Assembly (NCBI RefSeq): GCF_014898055.3
Contig: NW_023605194.1
Span: 59,063,361-59,127,360, forward strand
DNA: 64,000 nt
From: Talpa occidentalis
Taxonomy: Eukaryota > Chordata > Mammalia > Eulipotyphla > Talpidae
Direction of reading: 5' to 3'
Part shown: in pieces, positions 26,141-38,149 of the stretch
Numbering within the stretch: position 1 is the first letter of the stretch
How the letters are laid out: each line of letters opens with the position of its first letter
Made by a program: the position numbers and the translations under genes
The notes under the pieces: model-generated
Databases searched by the model: none
What the model was told of the DNA's origin: nothing
Seen by the model: only the letters and a program-made list of their open reading frames with translations

Positions 26141-26450
26141 GGGCCTCCCCGGTGGCGCAGCGGTTGAGCGCTGGGTTGCGAGGCTGCCCGCGGCCTCTGC
26201 GGCGCCGGTTCGATTCCAGGCTGCTCCCCAGCCACCGGAGGAGGCAGACCTCTCCTGCCGCCCGCTGCTCCCCTCAGCAGTGTGCTTCGGTCCTTCTGCC
26301 TGCTCTGCTCCCTGCTCTGGCTTTGGTGAATTCTTTCACCCTCCCGCGCTTCTGACTGTACCCAGTGCATGTATAAACAAAACAAACGAACAAATAAATA
26401 AATAAATAAATAAAACATGCCTCTATAAAAGAAAAAAAAATTTTAAAAAA
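26141..26450 (+). mobile_element. tRNA-derived SINE, youngest type with 3' extension
   Basis: Head GGGCCTCCCCGGTGGCGCAG. The body lacks about 14 nt (gtcccacatggcgt) between gaggagg and cagacctc. It ends GTGCATGTATAAACAAAAC, TAAATAAATAAA and acatgcctctata. The duplication aagagagtacaggaa/aagagagtacatgaa (26126-26140, 26451-26465) has one mismatch. Confidence 0.94.
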
Positions 26451-26465
26451 AAGAGAGTACATGAA

Positions 26466-27640
26466 GCCATCAAATTCCTACTTTTATTAGGTTTGTATAA
26501 ATTATAAATTAAGTTTACATAACAGCAGATGATAGGTCTAGGCTTAAATGAGAACAAATAAGATAACCTATGTTAAATCCCTGTTAGTATAACACAGAAA
26601 AAGCACCTAGTATCTATTTACTATTAGTGATTATCATCACTCATATTTTAAAAGATTTCATATGTATCCTGGTTAATAGTGGGATTTACAGCCCATGATG
26701 TAAAGAAATAGTCTACACGATACTCAGTCTCACCCATGGCCTTAGACATCCAGGTAAAGCTACATCTCAGCACTAGCATAGATGCACTCATTTTAAGTCA
26801 TGCGTTACACAGAGTAATCAAACACAGAAAACAACTAGGTGAATTTTCTGTCATTACACTATTTTATACAAAAGATTACAAAATGTCCAGCAATGGTGGT
26901 CCTCATGAAAAAGAGCATGATAAATTTATCAAAAGACCATCCTTTTGCTTTAAAAATTAAAAGATTCTAAGTTTTGTGAAACTGAATCATGAAATATCTT
27001 AACAAAGTAGTGATTTTAATGGCAACAATAAAAATAATTCTATTTATTTATTAAGCATTTGTATGTCAAGGGTTTTTCCTGGTTATTTTAATAGTAATAA
27101 CAACCATCAATAACATCTATTCAGCACTTGCTATATTCATGTAATTTAACCTATAGGACTTACCTTCTATAAAAGGTATTTAATAAAATTCATATAGTAA
27201 TATATGTCCCTTTGATTGTCATATGCATTAATTTTCAGGCAACCTAATAACATACTTTAGTTTTAAATTGATGCACATTTCCTAGATGTACTATATCTAA
27301 CAGAACACTATGTAGATGATTCTGCATTCAAGCAACAGACTATATAATCTGACAAATTAATTTATCTAGGATAGATGGACATGATGATGGGTTAGTATAT
27401 TTTCAGATTTTATTTTGACTTCTGAGGACAAATATCATAAACCAAAGAAGTAGCTTGGAAAGGACATGTGAAAATTAGAACAGATTAATACGAAAGATAA
27501 ATACAGTATTAAATAGATGACTATGAATCTGTCAGGGCCTGAAAAAATAATAAACAGAGTATTAAGCATGTAAAATAATCTATTATATGATTAAGTCACC
27601 ATTATTTTATCATCTTAAAGTACTTAATTTTCATTCAGCT
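26466..27640. other. Unassigned AT-rich intronic DNA
   Basis: Nothing I can name. A weak MIR/L2-like stretch may exist near 27110-27170 but is below what I would call. Confidence 0.4.
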
Positions 27641-27764
27641 GTTGCAAATTTTAATGATCATTAAAAATGCATACACACATATAGGTATGTGTATATATAT
27701 ACATATATATAAGGACATATATACACACAAAATGGGGCAAAATGAGGATACATGTATATGTATG

Positions 27765-27768
<4 letters not shown>

Positions 27769-27805
<37 letters not shown>
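27769..27805. repeat. (TA)n microsatellite
   Basis: About 18 TA units, preceded from 27690 by TATG/TATA-rich interrupted repeats. Confidence 0.97.
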
Positions 27806-27808
<3 letters not shown>

Positions 27809-28089
27809 TTTCCAGTCATGAAAGTGCCCAATCAGAACTACAGTAAAAACATATTCTCTAAGCCCATGCAACTCAGAGTAGAAATTATATCCCATAAATC
27901 CATGGAACCTTAAAATGTTTGCAGAAAATTAAAAAACAAATTTGTAGTAATTTGCAGGAAACTTTGCCCAATCTGAAGAGAAAATACATGGTAAAGCAAT
28001 TTAATCTCAGGTTGCTAAAAAATCTGCCATTAAATAACTGAGTAGGCAAGTCACAATTCTGTTGGCTTCACTTTTCTTGTTAGTAATAT

Positions 28090-28330
28090 TGTTAATAACA
28101 ACTATCTATGAGTTGTTTTGTGATTGGTGCTATTATCTGTTCTTTATGTATATGAACTCATTTTAAATGTTTTACATATATAATTCTTATAAAAATTCAA
28201 TTACTGAGTTACATGTAAAACAACTATATTATTATCCTCTCCATTTTACAGATGAGAAGAGTACATAATAGAGTTGAAAAGAAACTTCAAGATTACATAG
28301 CTTGTCTCTTCTAAATGATATACAGTATTA
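28090..28330 (-). mobile_element. MIR SINE fragment
   Basis: Reversed MIR text: gattggtgctattatctg, tatgaactcattttaaatg, tattattatcctctccattttacagatgagaag, then aacttcaagattacatagcttg. Confidence 0.7.
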
Positions 28331-28334
28331 TAAA

Positions 28335-29910
28335 CCAATGTCACCTAATTCTAAAAAAAAAAATTCATTTGAGAGCTGAAAATTATTTTTCTAGCATTGG
28401 TCACAAATATAATTATTTGTATGCTTTGGTTTATTGTCTATATTCTTTGTAGTCTAGAATCTTACTAAAAACATCTAGCACAATGTATTTTACCTAGCAG
28501 ATTCTCAATATTTATTACTTAAAGAACTGCAGTGGAATCAGAAGTAAAATCTGTGTCTCCTGATTCAGAGATTAGTGGTTTTATCCTCATAGTTTTGCCT
28601 TCTTCATTCCCATTTGTGAAAAATCAGTATGTGGGTTTATTTAAAGTATCTTTTCCATTTTAAATTCAGGATATGTGTTGATACCATTTTTAAAGAAAAT
28701 TTAAAACAATTAACAAATGCAAAAATATACAAAACTTTTAGATTAGTTAATCATGTATCCTCCCATGAGATCCCAGATTATTTCATAATTCTTATGTAAA
28801 TACCTTTATTCCCCATAGAAAACCAAAAGGGGGGTTATCACTTAAATAGAAAAATGGGGACTGGGCAGTTCTAGTAAAGCAGACCATTATTCAATGTTGA
28901 ATTCTCAGGAGGTGGGGCAGAAGCAGATCCAGCAGACTTGGCCCAGTTATAACGGCTTATTACCCCTTGACTTTATTGACAAAATGTTATCAAACTTAAT
29001 GAAAAGTGAGCTCTGGCTCAATTACTTAATATGTTTCAGCCTAAATCATGTTACTAAATATTTTCCCCAGCTCATCTCCACATAAATTGACTCCCTATCT
29101 ATTATCTAAAAGAATTACAAGGATTCAAACTTTGCAAAATGTTAATCATAATTTAAATGATCGTACAAGATATTTTTCTTAAAAATCAAATGCAATAAAT
29201 ATTTTTATTATGCAAAAGAGGTAACTTTTTTATGTAAAAGATAGAGACTGAAAACACTGCTTCCACAAGCAAATTCCCCATGGGTGATCAGGCTGGTACT
29301 GTGCAATTGCAAAAGTGTCACTCACTATTTAGAGCCCATGTAAATGATGCTCACTGGAATTACAGAGGGCACAGCCTGGAAATTCTTATGTATTGGTAGC
29401 AATTCCCTTGTTCAACCTGGTGCCTCATTGTGGGATGCACGTATCATTAAAATTCCTACACTCAATAACCTACATCAAATTTCAGAACCCAGGGGCCCAA
29501 ATGTAGAACTCAACTCCACTGTTTTCCAGGCGGGCCTACAGCTGCCTTCTTATACTTTAGAATGAGGAGAAATAAGCTCTAGATGGTCACAACAATGGAC
29601 AGATAACTAGTCTATTAAAAGGACTTAATTTTCCTATACAGGAAAGTATGTTGAAAGTCAATGACACAGTTCGACAATTCAGTTGGGTTTGTCATGCTGA
29701 GATGGCCACTAGGAGAATTTGAGTAAAGAAAGAGTCCTTAGAGAAAAGTGATTCATAGTTTTCATGTCTGCAGGCAGTTCTCTCTGCTTCAGACTTTTAC
29801 AATACTTTAAACCTCTCTCCATAACTTCTCAAAAATGGACATGAATCATAGTTGCTTATATGTCTCTTTCCCAAAAGATAAGAAGACCCTTGAGACCTAT
29901 AACTTATTCA
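28335..29910. other. Unassigned intronic DNA
   Basis: No repeat family or exon-like segment recognised. Confidence 0.45.
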
Positions 29911-29914
29911 TCTC

Positions 29915-29954
29915 AGGGTGACTCAAATGTAACTAAGCTTCCTTGAGTCACCCT
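29915..29954. repeat. 12-bp inverted repeat carrying two AP-1 consensus motifs
   Basis: Arms agggtgactcaa (29915-29926) and ttgagtcaccct (29943-29954) are perfect reverse complements with a 16-nt spacer. Each holds TGA(C/G)TCA, the AP-1 core. Binding is not shown. Confidence 0.85.
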
Positions 29955-29955
29955 C

Positions 29956-30861
29956 CCGACTCTAGAGACCATTCTTATACTTACATATCGAAGCTCAAAT
30001 AAAACAAGACTAATGAAAGAATAAAAAGTTAAAAAAGATAGCCCAGGTTTCTATCGTTTTTCAAAAGCCCAGATGTTGTCATAAAAGCCCACATAAAGAT
30101 GATGATAGCCAAAAGCAAATTTTTGTCTCCAAGCAAGGTCAATGCTGGTTTCATTCTAGCCCTTGCTTGTTCTGTTCTGATGTCAAGTGAAGTATTTATG
30201 GGTGAAAAAAGCAACAAAAACCTGGACTTATTAAATAGTTACAGAGAGGTTAGTAATGTGGCTTCTGTGTGGGCAAGACTATGATAATGTGATTAGACAC
30301 CCAATTCTGTTTGCAGAGCCCATGTGTTAAATAAATCACTCAATCACTTCATTTGTCACTGCACTGAAGTCAACATGTCTATTTTCTTCTACATGTTGCT
30401 TTCTCTTTGACAAAACTCATTACGAAACACAGCCACTTGGACTGAAATTCATTTGAAATTCACCAAGTAGGCAGCTCTAGTCAGTATGAGAAGAAAGGAG
30501 GATGGTTTGTGACAGGAATAAATCTTTCAATAGAAACTGTGGGTATTTCCTTTCAGGTGATTCTCTGGGAGGTAACAAAATTGAATGGTGGGTAGTTTCA
30601 AAGGATGACAGCAAGAATAGACAGCTTGAAAGAAAGATGACTGTACAACCCAATGGTATAGGATAAAGTATATGGTTTTGATGACTGAGAAAAATAATTT
30701 AGAGTAGCTGTATAAAAACATCTGGCGTAAGACAGTGAAATTACTGAGTATTTTTTACTTGCACATTTTCAAGGCCTGTTATCCACTTGGTATAGTTATG
30801 TCACTTACATATAGAGAGATTATTTCTTATTTGTTTTTGCAAGGAATGTGGACTCAATTAT
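29956..30861. other. Unassigned intronic DNA
   Basis: Nothing recognised. Confidence 0.45.
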
Positions 30862-30871
30862 AATGGTTGCA

Positions 30872-31500
30872 CCGTCAAGAAATGGGCAGAAGAACTTAAA
30901 AGACAATTTCTCCAAAGAGGAAATGCAAATGGCCCACAGACATATGAAAAAATGTTCAACATCACTTATAATCAGGGAAATGCAAATCAAAACCACATCA
31001 AGATACCACCTTACACCAGTGAGAATGGCTCATATAAAAAAAACAAGCAACAACAAATCTTGGTGAGGATGTGGTGAAAAAGGAACTCTCCTACATTGCT
31101 GGTGGGAGTGCAAACTGGTCCAACCACTATGGAAAGCTGTCTGGAGGTTCCTCAGTCTACTAAAAATGGAGCTACCATATGACGCGGCAATTCTACTTCT
31201 ATGGATCTACCCAAAGGGCACAAAAACATTAATTCAAAAGAACATCTATACACCTATGTTTATTGCAGTACAATTCACAATAGGTAAAACCTGGAAACAA
31301 CCCAAATGCCCAAAAATAGATGACTGGATCAAGAAGATGTGGTATATATACATAATGGAATATTACTCCACAATCAAAAAAGATAAACTGAGGCCACATG
31401 GCCTCAGTTCACAGCAACGTGGATGGAGCTAGAAGGAATTATGCTCAGTGAAATAAGCCTGAAGGAAAAAGAAAAATATTGCAGGGTTTCACTTATAGCA
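30872..31500 (+). pseudogene. Broken L1 ORF2 C-terminal remnant
   Basis: Same C-terminal ORF2 region as in the 24-kb copy, but interrupted by a frameshift near 31066 and by an insertion that makes the foldback at 31386-31409 (aactgaggcc, acat loop, ggcctcagtt). Not functional. Confidence 0.85.
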
Positions 31501-31794
31501 GGAATACAGGGGAACCAAATAAGACATCAGTGTAAAACATAGTAATAGTACAAAACACAACAAAGCAAAAACAGACAATTATAAATCAGAGACATACTGC
31601 AGGGGAGGAGGAGGAAGAGAAATCAGAGGGAGGAAGAGAGGAGCACAGGGGACTGAGATGAGGGTGCACAGGTGCACTGGTGGAGGAAATTCTATGGGGA
31701 CTACACCTGAGAGGGTGGGGGAAGCAAATATTGTTTAAAAATGAACAATGATGTAAAAAATTTTAAAAATAATTTACTAAAATAAAAAGAAAAG
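30872..31794 (+). mobile_element. 5'-truncated L1 with target-site duplication
   Basis: Begins inside ORF2 (gaaatgggcagaagaactta) and runs through the ORF2 end, a G-rich 3'UTR and the A-rich tail. The 10-bp duplication aatggttgca flanks it (30862-30871, 31795-31804). ORF2 text is frameshifted: one open piece reads …[19 protein letters not shown], another [17 protein letters not shown]. Confidence 0.92.
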
Positions 31795-31864
31795 AATGGT
31801 TGCAACCTCTGATTTCTTCACTCATAACTTCCTGGTAAGCAGTGCTGGAGATACAGAGATAGAC

Positions 31865-31952
31865 ATAGAGATAGAGAGAGATAGAGATAGAGATAGAGAT
31901 AGAGATAGAGATAGAGATAGAGATAGAGATAGAGATAGAGAGATATATAGAT
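31865..31952 (+). repeat. (AGATAG)n hexanucleotide microsatellite
   Basis: Around 13 units of AGATAG with few interruptions, ending in an ATATAG-rich run that abuts the MLT1-like LTR. Confidence 0.95.
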
Positions 31953-31963
31953 ATAGGTATATA

Positions 31964-32312
31964 TGAGCTATGGCCTGAATGTCCACCCCGAAATTCTTAT
32001 GTTGAAATCCAAAAGTCCAATGTGGTAGGGTATTAGGAAGTAGGTCCTTTCTGAGGTGATTAGGTCATGAGAGTGGCTTTCCTGAAGGGACTAGTGCCAC
32101 TTAAAAGAAACCCAGCAAAGTTGGCTCACGCCTTCTACCTTATGAGGACATAACTGGAAGTCTCTGACCCAAAAGAGAGCCCTCACCAGGTGCTATTCAC
32201 CCCTTGATAATGGCAACCTCCAACGTCAAGAAATGTGAGGAATAAATTTCAGTTGTTTTTAAGTCAGTCAGCCTGTGGCATTCTATTATAGTCACATGAA
32301 CAGAGTAAGACG
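31964..32312 (+). mobile_element. MLT1-type (MaLR) solo LTR
   Basis: Ordered MLT1 landmarks: tatggcctgaatgt, aaattcttatgttgaaatcc, aggtgattaggtcatgag, agccctcaccagg, aatgtgaggaataaatttcagttgtttttaagtcag, and the end ggcattctattatagtcacatgaacagagtaag. No internal retroviral region is attached, so it is a solo LTR of an ancient non-autonomous element. Confidence 0.82.
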
Positions 32313-32319
32313 ATATATT

Positions 32320-33390
32320 AATATATGAATTTATATACATTTAAAAAATAGGCATAGTCTTTGCTAGAGTGTTTAAGTTTCTTTGTATCTTCCTGATCTG
32401 GTTAAAAATATATAATGACTACTTGGAAAAATGCTAAAAAAATAAAGAACTGAAATATGTTGACTTATTTTTTTGAGAAGGAAAAAATGAAGTTCTCTAG
32501 AACAATTCATCCATACAGAGAGACAAGTTTATTTCCAAAATATTAATTTGTCCCTCAACCAAGCAGTCTTCTGAAAATTCACTTAGTATAGGTTATTCAT
32601 CTCATTATGAGAAATAGCCATTCAGCAAAGTAATTCTAATTTGGATACTGTTACCATGGGTGGGAGGATGGGGTGAAAAAATGTTCTACAAATAATCTTT
32701 ATGGAAAAGTTTCTGCTTAGAATGTGACATGAGGAAACAGCAGTTCTTGAAGAACATGATAAAAATTTGTTAGAAGAAAAATCCTCTTGGTGTAAGCTTT
32801 TTTAAAATTGGTTTCATATTTTCTACATTCCAGTGGTAAATGCTATTATGGAAAGATGTTCAATGGCCATGCACTAGTGATTTTAGAGATTGGGTGCTGA
32901 AATAATGAAGTAAATTTTGTTGTTTTTAAAAATGCATATTTCACTTGGCAGCATCAGCTTTGAAAACAGATTTGGAATAAAAAATGTATAATCAAACAAA
33001 ATTCAGTCAAAAACACTGTTCAACACAGGATACCTGCTGGGAGTGATAAGCAGGGCAGTAAGCATTACAAACCATCATGTACTTATTTGGTGGGGAGATA
33101 TGGGAATCTTAACCAAAAAAAAAACTTAAAAAAAATTTTTGGGGGGGCTGTTTAAAGTTGTTCAGGAAAGAATGTACCCAGACTGACAAAACTGTCAGTC
33201 AGGTTATTTTAGTACTTGGCAGACAAGGTTCATTTCAATACCTGCAGGATTAGGCAACTGCCTCTGTAGCCTGATTTTGAGAAACAGAAACGTCCAAAAA
33301 TCAAAATACTTTTTACTGACTCTCTGTCCTAGTATTTAAAAACATTTCCATGTTTCCCTTTGATATTTCCACCTTGGGTTAGTTTACTAT
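32320..33390. other. Unassigned intronic DNA
   Basis: Nothing recognised apart from short A/T and G runs. Confidence 0.45.
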
Positions 33391-33391
33391 T

Positions 33392-33393
<2 letters not shown>

Positions 33394-33454
<61 letters not shown>
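33394..33454 (+). repeat. (TG)n microsatellite
   Basis: About 30 uninterrupted TG units; likely polymorphic. Confidence 0.98.
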
Positions 33455-33455
<1 letters not shown>

Positions 33456-33456
<1 letters not shown>

Positions 33457-34505
33457 TTTATAATATAAACATAGCTATCTACACATGGGGTCAGGGGCAT
33501 GAGGCAAATGTATTTATTCCTGAAAAGTCAGTTTATTAATCAGTTTTCTTTATAAAAAGGAACAGCAAGAGTTATTTTTTAAAAGAAAAGCACCTTCAGT
33601 TAATTTAAAAAAAAAAAAAGGAAAAGGAATTTCTAGATCCCATGTCCTATAAGCTCTTAACTTCAGACAGCACATTTGGGTCACTGAGTTATACATCCTG
33701 GAAAAAAATAAAGTATTAAAGGAGGAATCCAGACAAGAAAGACTCTGCTCATGATAATTTTTTCTAGAAACTGTACTAGGTAACTATGTAGGACCATACC
33801 AAACAATTCCATGTAGCATCCTTCTTAAAAATACAAAGTGAATGGTGTTGCTGAAGTTTTTTAATCTGATGTCCCTCTACACATGAACGGTTGCCTTTTT
33901 TTTCCCTGTGGAATTATTTCAAAATTGGTTCAATATCATTAAGTTATATTTTAAATAAACAATCTTTTTTAATGTCCCTGAAAGGCTTTAGGAAATCTGG
34001 TCAATCAAAATGAGCTGAATTCTGTGTTTAAAGAGATTCTGGAGTGGATTTTTTTTTAAAAGATATTCTTGCAAAAGCCAAAATTACATTATTTAGTATA
34101 TTCAGATCATAGTATTTTGTATGCATTTTTCTTTTTACATTTAAGCTTAAAACAATTCTCACATTCACCAATGCAGGCTGCATGGGCTGGCATAATGCAT
34201 TTTGACCATTCTAAAGCATAGCTTCCACACCTCATGAATGATTTCAACATGTGGTGTTTTTAATATTCCAAAGATACAGTGAAAAGGTGGAGTTGAGTTT
34301 GATGAAAAAGGGTACTATTATTTTATGTCATTTTCCTCTACTCAGCCAGGCACCCAAAGAGCAGAAGTCTTAAGTGCGAAGTAAAGGATGATTATAATTA
34401 TATTGAGAACTTATGTTAGTGAAGCCAGGTGTTTTATGAGCGTAGAGACTCTGGACCTGTTCTAGCCTCAGAATCCAGCCACTGTCTGACACAGAGTAGG
34501 AGTCA
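33456..34505. other. Unassigned intronic DNA
   Basis: No family recognised; an MIR/L2-like 3' trace near 34470-34510 is too weak to call separately. Confidence 0.4.
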
Positions 34506-34509
34506 AATG

Positions 34510-34670
34510 ATATCTGTTAAAATATTTAATTAAATATGTAGTTTCACACAATTCTCCCAAATAGGAATGTGAGGTAAATATCATTAACTTCATTCTACAA
34601 TGGGGACACTGAATCAAAGAATCTGGATAATAATCCCCAATGACAAACAGCTGGTAAGTGCTAGCAGCCT
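34510..34670 (-). mobile_element. MIR SINE fragment
   Basis: Reversed MIR pattern: ttctcccaaataggaatgtgaggtaaat, ttcattctacaatggggacactga, acaaacagctggtaagtgctag. Confidence 0.65.
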
Positions 34671-34674
34671 ATGC

Positions 34675-35934
34675 TAATGTTTTCTTGGGAGAGAATAAAA
34701 AACTACTCTATTTCACAATATATCTTTTCTGAAATTTAGGTATATATATTTTACCATAACTTGCTATAGCTTGTGATATATTAAAATCAGATGTCTTTGT
34801 GTTCCGAAGTGGATAAAAGGACTGGCAATGTTCTATTTAGATGCTGGCAGGCTTTGAAATCTCAGCTTTTTTGTGAAACATTAACATCCCAAATTCAAGT
34901 GAACTTACAATTTACATCAACAATGTGGTGGATTTCCAGATAATGAATTTATGCAAAGATGGTGAAAATATTAAAAGTCATTTCACAGTAGTGTGATACT
35001 TTGATGTTATCTGTCCTGCTACTTCTGGGCTTTTCTGCTTTCTTGTATAAATTATCTAAATTCTACTTTCACTGAAGACATTTTTTAAAAATTTGAACAA
35101 TCATGTCTTTTTAATGATAAAGTATATTCTGCTGAAAGATTCAAAATGCATCTTTCATAAGCATACAGATTGGTGACAAACGGAGAATCATATGCATAGA
35201 AATTCCCCAGAGAAGCTAAACAAGTTTGGAAATACTCTCTATAAAACCAAACTATAAGGTTTGCATAACCAAGATTTAGTGACTATGTCTACCCGACATT
35301 TGTGCTATTAAGCTAGGCTCAAATCTTTTCACAAATACTGGCTATGGACCTTCATTTTCCCATCTAGCAATTAGAATAGATAAAGGATGAAGGAACATAG
35401 GAAACTTTGACTTCAAGATAGTGGCAAAGTTAGTACAATCAAGTGTGAATAAGAGAGAGGATTTGTTTTAAAAAATAAATATGCAGAGAGAGTGTATGAA
35501 AATCATGAATAATTTTGGAACACTTACACAGTTGTTATACATATTCTGTTACTTGTATTAAAGCATGCAGGCTATAAACATAGATATATCGATGATATAT
35601 AGGTAGATGATAGAATGAAAAATAAATTTCAGTTAACACTAAAATCACCAGCTATAACTCTTACATATTCATTTATTTTTTACTGTACATACTTTTAAAG
35701 ACAGACATGATTCTATGCTAAATAAAAATAGTAGCATGCAGACAAAAAATCCTGAAAAACAGGCTTTGGTATATTCCATTAAAACAATCGTAAGAATCTT
35801 CTCAAACCTATAACTATGGCATTATCATTTTAAATTCTATAATCTTGAATATTATCAAGACTGAATCTCTATCATGTTCAATAAGAGAAAGGAAGACTGA
35901 AATCTTTTTAAGCCATAGTCCTCATTACTGAATT
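34675..35934. other. Unassigned intronic DNA
   Basis: Nothing recognised. Confidence 0.45.
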
Positions 35935-35949
35935 AAAATAATAGTTCTA

Positions 35950-36291
35950 GTAAAACCTGAAAACAACCCAAAGGCGCAAAAATAGATGACTGGATCAAGA
36001 AGATGTAGTATATGTACACGATGGAATATTATTCAGCAATCAAAAAAAAAACTGAGGCCATTCACAAAACACAACAAAGCAAAAACAGACAATTATAAAT
36101 CAGAGACATCCTGCAGGGGAAGAGGAGGGAGAGGGATCACAGGGAGGGATGGAGGAGCATAGGGGACTGAGGTGATGGTGCACGGGCACACTGTTGGAAA
36201 TTCTATGGGAACCACCTGAGGGAATGGGGGGAAGTAAATATTATTTAAAAATGAACAATAATGTAGAAAAAATTTTTAAATAATAAAAAAT
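35950..36291 (+). mobile_element. L1 3' end with internal deletion and 15-bp duplication
   Basis: Begins at aaaacctgaaaacaacccaaa in ORF2 and jumps at about 36060-36065 from aactgaggccatt to the 3'UTR text aaaacacaacaaagc. It skips roughly 150 nt present in the 31-kb copy. The perfect duplication aaaataatagttcta flanks it (35935-35949, 36292-36306). Confidence 0.93.
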
Positions 36292-36309
36292 AAAATAATA
36301 GTTCTAAGT

Positions 36310-37050
36310 TCTTAAAATAATGTATGATCACCTTTTTGGTTTTGTGATGGTTTCTTTCATGATAAAAAAATCTCTTTAGTTTGACGTAGTCCCATTTATT
36401 TATTTTTGCTTTTTGTTTCCCTTAACATAGAGTTGAATCTTCAAACATATATTTGCCATTGAAGTTCATGTTTATATCATTTATATTTTCTTCTATGTAT
36501 TTAATGGTTTCAAATTTTATCCAAGTTTTTAATCCATTCTGAGTTGATTTATTTTACTATTTTTATTATTTTAAAGATTTATTTATTTATTTATTTATAC
36601 AAGCACTGAGTAGTCAGAAGCGCAGGAGGGTGAGAGAAATCACCAGAGCTAGAGCGAAGAACAGAACAGGCAGACTGATGAAGTACACTGCTGAGGGGAG
36701 CAGCGGGTGGCAGGAGAGGCCTGCGCGCCATGTGGGACCTCGCTGGCGGCCGGGGATCAAACCGGCAATGCAGAGGCTGCGGGCAGCTTCGCAACCCAGC
36801 GTGCTCAACCGCTGCGCCACTGGGGAGGCCCATTCTGAGTTGATTTTTGCATATGGCACAAGATAGGATCCAGTCTCATTCTTAGTGAATGTGGCTTTCC
36901 AATTTTCCCAACACCATTTATTGAAGAGTCTATCCTTTCCCATTGTATATTCTTGAATGTTTTACAATTAACTGTTCATATATGTGAGCATTTATTCCTG
37001 GGTTCTCAATTCTACACCATTGGTCTGTGTAACTATTTTTATTCCAATAC
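36310..37050 (-). mobile_element. Old L1 ORF2-region fragment, split by a SINE
   Basis: Antisense ORF2 text: ctctttagtttgacgtagtcccattt, tatccaagtttttaatccattctgag, ggatccagtctcattc, ttttcccaacaccatttattgaagag, tttattcctgggttctcaattct. It continues on both sides of the SINE at 36551-36830. Confidence 0.82.
36551..36830 (-). mobile_element. tRNA-derived SINE, young-type, minus orientation
   Basis: ATTTATTTATTTATACAAGCACTG start and reversed head GCGCCACTGGGGAGGCC. The 16-bp perfect duplication cattctgagttgattt flanks it (36535-36550, 36831-36846). It sits in the L1 relic and forms an inverted pair with 37104-37364. Confidence 0.95.
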
Positions 37051-37103
37051 TGTACTGTAAACTCTCACACTAAGTAAATAGCTACCCTAAGAAATGATTT
37101 TTA

Positions 37104-37364
37104 GGGCCTCCCCAGTGTCTTAGCAGTTGAGTGCTGGGTTGCAAAGCTGCCTGCAGCCTCTACAGTGCTGGTTCGATCCCTGGCCACCGGGCGAGGGTCC
37201 CACATGGTGCGCAGACCTCTCCTGCCACCCGCTGTTCCCCTCAGCAGTGTATTTCGTCAGTTTGCCTGTTCTGCTCTCCCCTCTGGCTCTGGTGGATTTT
37301 CTCACCCTCCCACGCTTCTGACTATACCCAGTGCTTGTATAAATAATTAAATAAATCTTTAAAA
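37104..37364 (+). mobile_element. tRNA-derived SINE, young-type
   Basis: Head GGGCCTCCCCAGTGTCTTAG, B-box region GGTTCGATCCC, end GTGCTTGTATAAATAATTAAAT. The 12-bp duplication aaatgattttta flanks it (37092-37103, 37365-37376). Confidence 0.94.
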
Positions 37365-37769
37365 AAATGATTTTTAACCATTTTTTAAGCCCCAGACCAA
37401 TAATTTCATATGGTGCTACCTAGTACAAAAAAGAGAATTTCTTCTACATACACATATTGAGTATCTGCTGTATACATTAATTATGGATAATACAAAGAAA
37501 GATTAATAAGACAAAAAAGTTGCTTATAAAGAATTTACAGCACACAGAATTTCCAACTAGTACATAGTAATCACAATAATATTGAGGTAGCAATTACATA
37601 ACAATTAATGATGCTAAATTTTAAGTTTTCTGACAGAATTTAAAAAACATTGTAAATCATGTAGTTATATTATTGAACTGAATTCAGTTCAATTTAATGA
37701 GCTGAACTTATAGAAGTAAAAAACTGTCACTCCACCAACAGCTAACAGCCATCATGTAAATAAGAACTG

Positions 37770-37985
37770 CTAATATTTAAATATTTACTATGTTATACTG
37801 GTCTAAGCATCTTGTTTAAATTGTCTCAATATTATAAAAACTCTATAAAGTTGGAAGAATATTCTAATGCTGTACATTAGAGAACTAAGGCCAAATAATA
37901 AGTTGCCTAAAGTCATATAGCAGCTAATTTGCAAAACTGTGAGAGAATTTACTAGACTGACTCAAAGAACAAGATTCTTAATAAT
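37770..37985 (-). mobile_element. MIR SINE fragment
   Basis: Reversed MIR order: ttactatgttatactggtctaag, tattataaaaactctataaag, then agagaactaaggcc, agttgcctaaagtcatatagcagc. Confidence 0.68.
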
Positions 37986-38149
37986 AACTACAAACGTAAT
38001 TGTCCTTTCCTTTACATATGCAGGTAAGAATTCCTAATGTTGTATAGAAACTGCCACTTTGGAAAGTAAGTATATAATTGGGGTGAATAGAAATGGCAAA
38101 AATGAAGTATGCAAAGTAAGTAAGAAATGGGCCCAGAACAACTAGCTAC

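Noticed and set aside
31865..31952. CRISPR array
   Set aside because: This is a hexanucleotide microsatellite without spacers, in a mammalian genome.
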